From assembly GCA_910587375.1 (NCBI GenBank), contig CAJULR010000014.1:1-18156 (forward strand): 18,156 nucleotides of DNA, written 5' to 3'. Shown piece by piece: positions 12,834-18,156 of the stretch (within the stretch, counting starts at the first letter, position 1; each line of letters starts with the position of its first letter). The DNA comes from Candidatus Gastranaerophilales bacterium (lineage in GTDB: Bacteria > Cyanobacteriota > Vampirovibrionia > Gastranaerophilales > Gastranaerophilaceae). The position numbers and the translations under genes are program-made. Below the pieces are notes generated by a model that searched no databases, was not told the DNA's origin, and was given only the letters and a program-made list of their open reading frames with translations.

Positions 12834-15623
12834 TCAGCTTTCAAAATTTAAATCTCTAAAACTTATCTCTTTTAGGTTCAAATTCTTTAAATATACCGTT
12901 TCAAGCCTGCTTTCAGTTAGAATATAAACCTTTTCCTTGGCGCGGGTCATTGCAACATAAAAAAGCCTCTTTTCTTCATCGGCAATTTCGCAATAACCCA
13001 AATTAAAATTGTCTTTTAGGGCTAAAGACACTTCAAAATCAGGATGAATAAAAGGCATAATGCCGTTTATCGCCCTTAAAATGATTACTATATCCGCTTC
13101 AAGCCCTTTTGATTTATGAATTGTCAAGGCCCTGATTTTTGTTTTGTCAATGGTTTTCATCCGAAGAAGCTTTGGCGCAAACTCTGATTCTAAATTTGAA
13201 CCTGAAATTTTATTCAGCCTTGATAAAATTAAAAAGCTCTTATCAGGGTTTAAGCGAACAAGCCTGTGCACAGTTTTTAGGTATTTTGCCTTAATTTGAC
13301 CTGAATCTTTTTTAAAGGTATAAATTAAATCCGAATTATTTTCCCTGTTTATAAAGGTTTTATCAATGTTAATTTTTAAAACTTCGCCCTCATTTGTTTT
13401 TACGGGCCTTGCGGGAACACCGTCAAACGCCATCAGTGTGTTTGATGTGTCTATAATTTTTTTATAGGAACGGTAATTGTTTGCAAGCGTGTAAACTTCA
13501 GAATTATTGAAAAGTTTTTTAAAGTTTTTGAAATAATAAAGGTTTGAGCCTGCAAACCCGTTAATTGCCTGCCAATCATCTCCTGTTGCAAAAAGTTTTA
13601 ATTTCGGGTTAAAACATTTTATGGCAAGAATTAAATCGAAAAAAAGCCTTGAAAAATCCTGATATTCATCAATAAGAATATATTTCAGACGATTGATTTT
13701 CATTTTCTCGCTGTTAAATATCCGAAATTCACACTCTCCGCGGGTTTTAAGAATTTTCTCGGTTGCTTTTATAATTAAATCATCAAAATCATATAACTTC
13801 TCCTTTTCTAAATACGCTTGATATTTTAAATAAACCCGATACCCAAGCTCTAAAAATATTTTGGTCCTCTCTGAAAGTGCTTTGTCCTCAAGTTTTCTTT
13901 CAATATAAAAATTGTCAAATTTTGATTTTTTAACGGTCGAAATAAATCCTTCAACTGTTTTATAAAAAGCCTTAATGTTTAATTCCCTCACCCTGTTAAA
14001 AAGTTCTGTTTTTTCTTGCTTTTCAGGAAAAATTCCAAACTTGCAAAGTGTTTCTTTTAAAATAATTTCAAAATTTTCCCGCACCTGTGAATCAGAACAC
14101 CAGGTTTCAATCAAAGGAATATTTTTCTTCCTGAAATACCTTCTTTTTATGTGCATATTTTTCACATACTTTGAAACATCATCTATAACACTATTTTTTG
14201 GGCCCAAAGCCTTGCCACCAGCACTATAACAAGGTTCAAGCGCATTTTTATCCACGCCCCAGTGCTCAAGATAAAATTCCTTTCCGCCATATTTTATATA
14301 AAAATCCGGTCTGTAAACATTCCACTTATCGTCAATGTTTAAAGCCTCTTTTTCGCTTTTAGAAAAAATTATGCTCTTTTCATATTCATATTCTATGCCG
14401 TTTTCAAAAAGAAAATCTGCGATATATTTTTCACCATGGGATTTTACAATCTCCCCTCGAAGCGTCACTTGGGATAAACCCTTTAAAAACGTTATGCTTG
14501 AATTATCTGAAATATTGACTTCATTTTTTATGGGCACATTTAAAGAAGTTTTATAAAAATTGTAGAATTTTTCTTTCAATCCATTATCTTCTAAAATCTC
14601 CCCGATTGCCTTTAAAATCAAGGTTTTTCGCTTTTTATCATCTGCAATCTGAACTTCATCAAAAAGGCTCTTTGCAAAGCTGTGAAAGGTTTTTGCGTTT
14701 TCAAAGCCGGATACATTTTTATAATTTATATAATTGTTCAGCCCGTATTTTTCCCCCAAATCCTTTCTAATTTTCACTTTTGCTTCTTTGTTGAAGGCAA
14801 GAATTAAAATTTCATCAGGGTGAATTCCGTATTTTTCAATTAAAAACAAGGTTTTAAGGCAAATCGTGCTTGTTTTGCCGCTTCCTGCGCGCGCTTTTAA
14901 GAGCACATTCGGGCTTATTGAAGAAATTGCAAGGGCTTTTTCTTCATCAATATTTTCGTTTAAAAAATATTCAAGCACATATTTTTTCTTCAAATCCTCG
15001 TATTCCGCCTTTTTTACAGCTTTTGTTTTATAAAAAAGAACATCCGCCTCTTGAAATTTAAATTCCTTTAAAAGGCTTATGAGGTTTTCTATATCTTCCA
15101 CAAAAAGCCCAAGAGCCTCTTTTTCGGCTTCGGGCAAGTTTTTTACCTTGGAATAGAAAAAAGAAGAGGCTTTTTTAAAATTTTCAACAGAAAGTGCAAT
15201 TATATTTGCCCTTAAATTTAAAATATATTTTTTCAGGTTTTCAATATATGTTTTTTGAAGAGAGGAAAGCAGATTTTTATTTTCAAAATAAATTTTTTCA
15301 AACATTAAAAAATTATCATTTTGAATAAACCCTTCCGCCTGTTTTAAAATGTCAGCGTTGTAAATTTCTTTTTTTATAGAATTTATGGTGCTTAAAAATA
15401 GGGGTTTAAAATTTTTCCATTCGCTTTTTTTGAAATTTGCCCTGATTTTTTCTATAAGCTCAATTTCAGATTCCGTAAAGCGTGAAAAATCTCCCGAAAT
15501 AATTGCAGGAATTAAAATTTCTGTGTATGTTTTTTCATTTTGCAAAAAATCATTAAGCCAGATTTTTGCAAGCTTTTTTAAAGGAGCATACCTCTCCTTC
15601 ATAGGAATAGTCTTTGTTTTCAT
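12834..15623 (-). CDS. UvrD/helicase IV-like SF1A helicase with an embedded PD-(D/E)XK-like segment
   Basis: The 929-aa protein has a helical N-terminal region (1-220) of unknown role, then the SF1A motifs: Walker A ARAGSGKTS (244-252), AFNKEA (276-281), TFHSFA (312-317), Walker B IDEYQD (651-656), GDDWQAI (681-687), NYRS (716-719), TIHKSKGLE (834-842) and VAMTRAKE (890-897). Between the two halves of domain 1, at about 390-525, lies an insertion with HGEKYIADFL, VYRPDFYI (Asp440), FYLEHWG (Glu453) and a later KYVKNMHIKRRYF. This D...E pattern recalls restriction-endonuclease-like domains seen in some helicase IV-type proteins. The usual Lys two residues after the Glu is absent (EHW), so cleavage is uncertain. 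It probably acts in DNA repair or in defence. The start at ATG 15623 has only a weak ribosome binding site. Confidence 0.9.
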   Translation of the reverse strand: MKTKTIPMKERYAPLKKLAKIWLNDFLQNEKTYTEILIPAIISGDFSRFTESEIELIEKIRANFKKSEWKNFKPLFLSTINSIKKEIYNADILKQAEGFIQNDNFLMFEKIYFENKNLLSSLQKTYIENLKKYILNLRANIIALSVENFKKASSFFYSKVKNLPEAEKEALGLFVEDIENLISLLKEFKFQEADVLFYKTKAVKKAEYEDLKKKYVLEYFLNENIDEEKALAISSISPNVLLKARAGSGKTSTICLKTLFLIEKYGIHPDEILILAFNKEAKVKIRKDLGEKYGLNNYINYKNVSGFENAKTFHSFAKSLFDEVQIADDKKRKTLILKAIGEILEDNGLKEKFYNFYKTSLNVPIKNEVNISDNSSITFLKGLSQVTLRGEIVKSHGEKYIADFLFENGIEYEYEKSIIFSKSEKEALNIDDKWNVYRPDFYIKYGGKEFYLEHWGVDKNALEPCYSAGGKALGPKNSVIDDVSKYVKNMHIKRRYFRKKNIPLIETWCSDSQVRENFEIILKETLCKFGIFPEKQEKTELFNRVRELNIKAFYKTVEGFISTVKKSKFDNFYIERKLEDKALSERTKIFLELGYRVYLKYQAYLEKEKLYDFDDLIIKATEKILKTRGECEFRIFNSEKMKINRLKYILIDEYQDFSRLFFDLILAIKCFNPKLKLFATGDDWQAINGFAGSNLYYFKNFKKLFNNSEVYTLANNYRSYKKIIDTSNTLMAFDGVPARPVKTNEGEVLKINIDKTFINRENNSDLIYTFKKDSGQIKAKYLKTVHRLVRLNPDKSFLILSRLNKISGSNLESEFAPKLLRMKTIDKTKIRALTIHKSKGLEADIVIILRAINGIMPFIHPDFEVSLALKDNFNLGYCEIADEEKRLFYVAMTRAKEKVYILTESRLETVYLKNLNLKEISFRDLNFES

Positions 15624-15754
15624 AGTTTAATTCAGCTTCTTTTTTAAATTATTCAGCATTTTGGTATTTTTCGAGGCGAATGCCCCTGCCAAAATTAAAA
15701 GTAGCATATTTTAATTTTTTTTGCAAATATGAACAAAAAAATAAACCTAAAAAA

Positions 15755-15778
15755 GGCCCTTTGAAATTTCAAAGGGCC
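15755..15778 (-). terminator. Perfect 24-bp palindrome, terminator of the 11-mer repeat protein gene
   Basis: GGCCCTTTGAAA is followed directly by its exact reverse complement. On the minus strand six T residues and a further T-rich run follow, the form of an intrinsic terminator for the gene at 15823-16203. On the plus strand no T run follows, so it should not stop plus-strand transcripts. Confidence 0.8.
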
Positions 15779-15793
15779 ATAAAAAATAACAAA

Positions 15794-15813
15794 AAGGAGG
15801 AAAAATGTTCTAA
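15794..15813 (+). other. Perfect Shine-Dalgarno followed by a two-codon ORF (ATG TTC TAA)
   Basis: AAGGAGG (15794-15800) is followed, 4 nt later, by ATG TTC TAA (15805-15813). It is the closest match to the consensus ribosome binding site in the window. On the other strand the same bases read CCTCCTT, like the 3' tail of 16S rRNA, inside the 3' untranslated region of the 126-aa gene. No plus-strand promoter is clear. Confidence 0.35.
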
Positions 15814-15822
15814 AGCGCTTTT

Positions 15823-16203
15823 TTAAGCAGCGTCTTTATTGTCATTTGGAATTATTTCGTCATATTCTTCATATCGTTCTGTTATGATGATATTTTCTTC
15901 TTCATCATCCATATTGTCATACATGCTGCATAGACATTCCGTGTCACACCCGGGGCCCATAATTGGCTCTTCCATACCATCTGCCACCTGTTCGCTTATA
16001 TTTTCACCGGTGTCATCTACAGTATCAACCACATCATCCTTAATATCAGAAAGCTTTTGTGCCCCGTCTTTAATTTTTTCTTTAACATTTTCTGCGGCAT
16101 CATGAACAAAATCTTTTGCTTTTTCAAAACCTTCTTTCATCATATCGCCTGTTTTTTCAAAACCGTCCTTCATTTTTTCCGTGAACTTTTCATCATTGTG
16201 CAT
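15823..16203 (-). CDS. Small acidic protein with 11-residue repeats (LEA/YtxH-like) and a cysteine cluster
   Basis: The 126-aa protein opens with 11-residue units in register: EKFTEKMKDGF (5-15), EKTGDMMKEGF (16-26), EKAKDFVHDAA (27-37), ENVKEKIKDGA (38-48), then weaker QKLSDIKDDVV (49-59) and DTVDDTGENIS (60-70). This period gives an amphipathic helix as in group 3 LEA proteins, YtxH-type stress proteins or apolipoproteins. Residues 84-92 hold GPGCDTECLC (Cys86, Cys90, Cys92), and the tail is very acidic. There is no signal peptide or transmembrane segment, so a cytoplasmic stress or membrane-surface role is the best guess. ATG 16203 has AGGG about 5-8 nt upstream. It is flanked by a strong terminator and is probably transcribed alone. 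The gene is likely real; function is inferred from shape only. Confidence 0.75.
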   Translation of the reverse strand: MHNDEKFTEKMKDGFEKTGDMMKEGFEKAKDFVHDAAENVKEKIKDGAQKLSDIKDDVVDTVDDTGENISEQVADGMEEPIMGPGCDTECLCSMYDNMDDEEENIIITERYEEYDEIIPNDNKDAA

Positions 16204-16464
16204 AGCCCTGTCCCTTTCTTTCTATATCCGTAATTGGCACCATTTTAAGTGCCGCCTTAACTATGAACTGCGCTTTGGTTGTTAACCGTGCTTTGTTTTA
16301 TAAAACTTAACAATATTATAATAACCAACGCGGCTAGTTCTTTCATTGCCGCTTTGGATAATTTTTAAAAAGCAAAATAAGAATTAACATTTGAATTTTG
16401 CTTTGTTTTTTTAACAACAAACATTCTATTCAAAAAATTTTTTTAAGAAATTTTGAAAAAGATA
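16204..16464. other. Gene-free stretch with dyads upstream of the 11-mer repeat gene
   Basis: No coding region is convincing here. GGCAC (16236-16240) and GTGCC (16249-16253) form a small dyad. CCAACGCGGC (16325-16334) and GCCGCTTTGG (16348-16357) form a 10-bp stem with one mismatch and a 13-nt loop. A minus-strand TATAAT (16320 to 16315) is a possible -10 for the 126-aa gene but lacks a good -35. GCTTTG recurs four times between 16272 and 16406. Confidence 0.4.
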
Positions 16465-16493
16465 TTGATTATTTTTTTTGTGTTTGGTAGTAT
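16465..16493 (+). promoter_or_regulatory. Candidate promoter for the tRNA-Ala unit
   Basis: TTGATT (16465-16470) and TAGTAT (16488-16493) are 17 bp apart, with TG one base before the -10 (16485-16486), an extended -10 form. Transcription would start near 16500, so the transcript would include the tRNA fragments at 16554-16648 before the intact tRNA. Confidence 0.45.
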
Positions 16494-16553
16494 TTAGTTC
16501 GTGGGTAATCCACATCTTGAAAATCACATAACGGTTAACCTCGGTTACCGACC

Positions 16554-16648
16554 CATAAATGGGGGATTAGCTCAGTCCCTGTAAAGCATAAGCTTTACAA
16601 AATACGACTAAAGCACCTGGTGCTCTACCGTTTGAGCATTGACAATTA
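16554..16648 (+). repeat. Partial tRNA-Ala duplication with an inverted D-arm copy
   Basis: The 22 bp at 16554-16575 (7 bp of flank plus the first 15 bases of tRNA-Ala) are repeated exactly at 16649-16670. In between, GGTGCTCTACC then GTTT then GAGC (16619-16637) is an inverted copy of the tRNA D-arm, differing only in the middle bases. Also present are a perfect hairpin GTAAAGC (16581-16587) with GCTTTAC (16592-16598) and the dyad AGCACC/GGTGCT (16612-16624). GCTCA (16570-16574) can pair with TGAGC (16633-16637), closing a multi-branched fold. It cannot form a normal tRNA. Confidence 0.7.
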
Positions 16649-16655
16649 CATAAAT

Positions 16656-16728
16656 GGGGGATTAGCTCAGTTGGTAGAGCACCTGCTTTGCACGCAGGGG
16701 GTCAGGAGTTCGAGCCTCCTATCCTCCA
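16656..16728 (+). tRNA. tRNA-Ala (anticodon TGC)
   Basis: The acceptor stem GGGGGAT pairs with ATCCTCC (one G-T pair). The D-arm is GCTCAGTTGGTAGAGC, and the anticodon stem CCTGC/GCAGG encloses TTTGCAC with anticodon TGC. The T-arm AGGAG/CTCCT encloses TTCGAGC-type bases, with discriminator A. It is 73 nt, intronless, and the CCA end is not encoded. Its 5' end sits in a 22-bp direct repeat with the upstream fragment. Confidence 0.96.
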
Positions 16729-16737
16729 AAATTAATC

Positions 16738-16761
16738 AAAGAGCCCAAAAGGCTCTTTTTT
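16738..16761 (+). terminator. Rho-independent terminator of the tRNA-Ala unit
   Basis: AAAGAGCC (16738-16745) pairs with GGCTCTTT (16751-16758) around a 5-nt loop, and the T run continues to 16761, ten bases after the tRNA 3' end. Confidence 0.85.
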
Positions 16762-16816
16762 AGTGCATTTCCGCCCTATTGCACAGAGCAAATTTTCGCC
16801 CATTTTTTATTAAAAA

Positions 16817-16843
16817 GGGACCAAAAAGGGACTATTTTGGGAC
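16817..16843 (+). repeat. Three GGGAC repeats with an 11-bp period
   Basis: GGGAC occurs at 16817-16821, 16828-16832 and 16839-16843, each followed by a short A/T-rich spacer. The exact 11-bp step puts all copies on one face of the helix. Arrays like this beside a tRNA gene can be arm-type binding sites of tyrosine integrases. No integrase gene is in the window. Confidence 0.6.
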
Positions 16844-16880
16844 TACTAAAAAACTTTGCTGGCTTTATTGGAGTTTTAGC

Positions 16881-16909
16881 TTGTTAACTAAAATATGTTG
16901 CAATATATG
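16881..16909 (+). promoter_or_regulatory. Candidate promoter for the 245-aa membrane protein gene
   Basis: TTGTTA (16881-16886) and TATATG (16904-16909) are spaced 17 bp apart. The start point would be near 16916, about 59 nt before ATG 16975. Confidence 0.4.
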
Positions 16910-16974
16910 GCTTTCATGTTTTAAAATTAAATAAACGAATGTCTTTAATTATTTTCCAAATTTGAAAGCTTAAA

Positions 16975-17712
16975 ATGCTGGATTTTATAATAAAAACAAC
17001 AAATGAAATACATAATATAGGCTGGTGGCAAATGTCAACGCCATTTATAACGGCTACCGCTTCTTTTGGAGCTGTATATTTTGGCGCTTGGCTTACAGAT
17101 AAAAGAAGAGAAAAGGAACAACATAAAGAAAATATTAATAAGGCAATAATATTGCACACATTAATTGAACTGCAGACCCCTGCTTTAATGGATTATAGAG
17201 ATAAAATTTTAATACCAAAACTTCAGGCAGTAAAGCTTGGAAATTTAACCGTTGCAACTGAAAAATACCCTTTTTCTTCATGGCTATTGCCCATTGATAT
17301 CAAAGAATATAATTTTTTAATCAATGAAAGCAAGGGGGGAATGAGCGCTTTGCATCAAGTTTTAAAATATGAAGAAAAATTAAATAATGCAATAACAGTA
17401 TCTGATAATTTTGCGTTGACTAACGAAGAAAAGAAAATGTTAAATCCTAGAGCAATATATATAGCAAAAGTTAAGAGTATAATTGAAACAATGTATGAAA
17501 CTTGCGATTGTTTAATTTATTTTTCACTTTTATTACATAGATATTTAACCTACCTGCTTTGCGAAGTGCATAAAGAAAAATTCATGTGTTCTGATATGCT
17601 TATGGCGATGGACCTTGTAGCAGAAGCAAAAAATAATAGTGTTAAATTAGATTGGCTTAGAATGCTGCCGGAAGGTTGGCAATATCCCAAATACCCTAGA
17701 GAAGAAAAATAA
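16975..17712 (+). CDS. Hypothetical 245-aa protein with one N-terminal membrane segment
   Basis: I do not recognise a family. One transmembrane helix is likely at about 17-40 (WWQMSTPFITATASFGAVYF), followed by a positive patch TDKRREKEQHKEN (41-53) that would place the C-terminal 200 residues in the cytoplasm. The rest looks mainly helical (KAIILHTLIELQTP at about 56-69, YLTYLLCEVHKEKF at about 190-203) with no visible catalytic motif or zinc site. ATG 16975 has only a weak ribosome binding site (GAAAG). The gene stands alone downstream of the tRNA and the GGGAC repeats, next to another orphan, as expected for accessory DNA. An effector or immunity-type role is possible but not supported by any motif. 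Confidence 0.7.
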   Translation: MLDFIIKTTNEIHNIGWWQMSTPFITATASFGAVYFGAWLTDKRREKEQHKENINKAIILHTLIELQTPALMDYRDKILIPKLQAVKLGNLTVATEKYPFSSWLLPIDIKEYNFLINESKGGMSALHQVLKYEEKLNNAITVSDNFALTNEEKKMLNPRAIYIAKVKSIIETMYETCDCLIYFSLLLHRYLTYLLCEVHKEKFMCSDMLMAMDLVAEAKNNSVKLDWLRMLPEGWQYPKYPREEK

Positions 17713-17988
17713 ATTCGGCATTTAAAATTATATCTTTCAGATAAAACAAAACCTAAAACCTTTGTATCTCAAGTAAAACACAGAAAAAAATTAATCCTGA
17801 ATTTTTAAAACGAGCTATTTCTATAAATGGAAAGCATTGAAGATAAAAAGAATTTTGCAACCTTGTACATTCTTCAAACGCAATAAAGGTAAGTCTTCAT
17901 TTAGAAATAAAGAACGACAGGGAATGTGCTTGCGAAAGGGGCCAAATAGATTTTTAATTAAAAATATTTAACAATGAAGGAAAAATAG
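17713..17988. other. Gene-poor stretch between two orphan genes
   Basis: I see no solid gene here. A small dyad TATCT (17731-17735) with AGATA (17739-17743) follows the membrane protein gene but lacks a T run. A 19-codon ORF (17827-17886) has no ribosome binding site. AAGG at 17977-17980 belongs to the next gene. Confidence 0.4.
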
Positions 17989-18156
17989 ATGAAAGATTTA
18001 ACAATGTTGACTAATTTAATAAATGATGACGATAAAATCAAAATACCTACAGACGGAATATATAAGGCTACTGTTTCGTTTAATAAAAATACATACAACC
18101 TTCAAAAAGATATTAAAATAAACCTTGAGGCATATGCGATATATGATTGCAAAAAC
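17989..18156 (+). CDS. Hypothetical protein, N-terminal fragment cut by the window edge
   Basis: ATG 17989 follows GAAGG (17976-17980) by 8 nt and opens a frame of 56 codons that runs off the window without a stop. The protein starts MKDLTMLTNLINDDDKIKIP and continues with alternating hydrophobic and polar residues (GIYKATVSFNKN, KDIKINLEAYAIYD) that suggest beta strands. There is no signal peptide. I do not recognise a family. It lies 276 bp after the membrane protein gene on the same strand, in the presumed accessory region. Confidence 0.55.
   Translation, partial: MKDLTMLTNLINDDDKIKIPTDGIYKATVSFNKNTYNLQKDIKINLEAYAIYDCKN

Noticed and set aside
16561..16637. A second complete tRNA gene upstream of tRNA-Ala
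   Set aside because: Only the first 15 bases and an inverted D-arm match a tRNA. No anticodon arm, T-arm or 3' acceptor strand can be drawn on either strand.
16639..16644. A perfect TTGACA as -35 of the tRNA-Ala promoter
   Set aside because: With normal spacing the -10 would fall inside the mature tRNA, so it cannot drive that gene.
17827..17886. A 19-codon ORF between the two orphan genes
   Set aside because: It is very short, has no ribosome binding site and no recognisable features.
1..18156. CRISPR array, complete insertion sequence, rRNA or replication origin
   Set aside because: I found no regularly spaced repeat-spacer unit, transposase, rRNA motif or DnaA-box cluster. The GGGAC and TCAAAAAGG repeats are too short and too few for CRISPR.

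Overview
The window reads as chromosomal DNA from a low-GC bacterium. Several traits point to a non-photosynthetic relative of cyanobacteria (Gastranaerophilales/Melainabacteria-like): a DapL-type aminotransferase, REP-like palindromes resembling those in cyanobacterial genomes, and a large orphan protein with a short N-terminal segment carrying an SFGA motif. This placement is inference from memory of those genomes. A 16S or marker-gene tree would decide it.

Layout. (1) 1-428: 3' end of a beta-propeller-like gene, then about 300 bp with a doubtful 48-codon ORF and two REP-like palindromes. (2) 710-1269: a short ribosome hibernation factor gene with its own promoter, a structured leader of about 120 nt and a terminator. 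(3) 1292-3517 (-): a PIF1-like helicase with a TTG start, then a 550-bp intergenic region rich in inverted repeats. (4) 4072-5990 (+): a PLP-dependent aminotransferase (DapL-like) and hisH, probably co-transcribed, ending at a bidirectional terminator. (5) 6175-8826 (-): pyruvate phosphate dikinase, with a decayed copy of its own 3' end just downstream. (6) 8918-11017 (-): a 699-aa protein of unknown function. (7) 11256-12803 (+): a NarL-type response regulator followed by a soluble histidine kinase. (8) 12834-15623 (-): a UvrD/helicase IV-like SF1 helicase with an embedded nuclease-like segment. (9) 15823-16203 (-): a small acidic protein built from 11-residue repeats. (10) 16465-16761: a tRNA-Ala(TGC) unit preceded by a direct copy of the tRNA 5' end and an inverted copy of its D-arm, and followed by a terminator. 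(11) 16817-18156: three GGGAC repeats in 11-bp phase and two orphan genes, which look like the edge of an accessory region at the tRNA.

The core genes cover amino-acid synthesis (aminotransferase, HisH), central carbon metabolism (PPDK), ribosome hibernation, DNA processing (two helicases) and one two-component pair. No complete new multi-gene system is evident. The strongest unexplained signals are the rearranged tRNA fragments with phased repeats beside them, the helicase with the embedded nuclease-like segment, the relic duplication after ppdK, the 11-mer repeat protein, and the hpf leader with overlapping hairpins.
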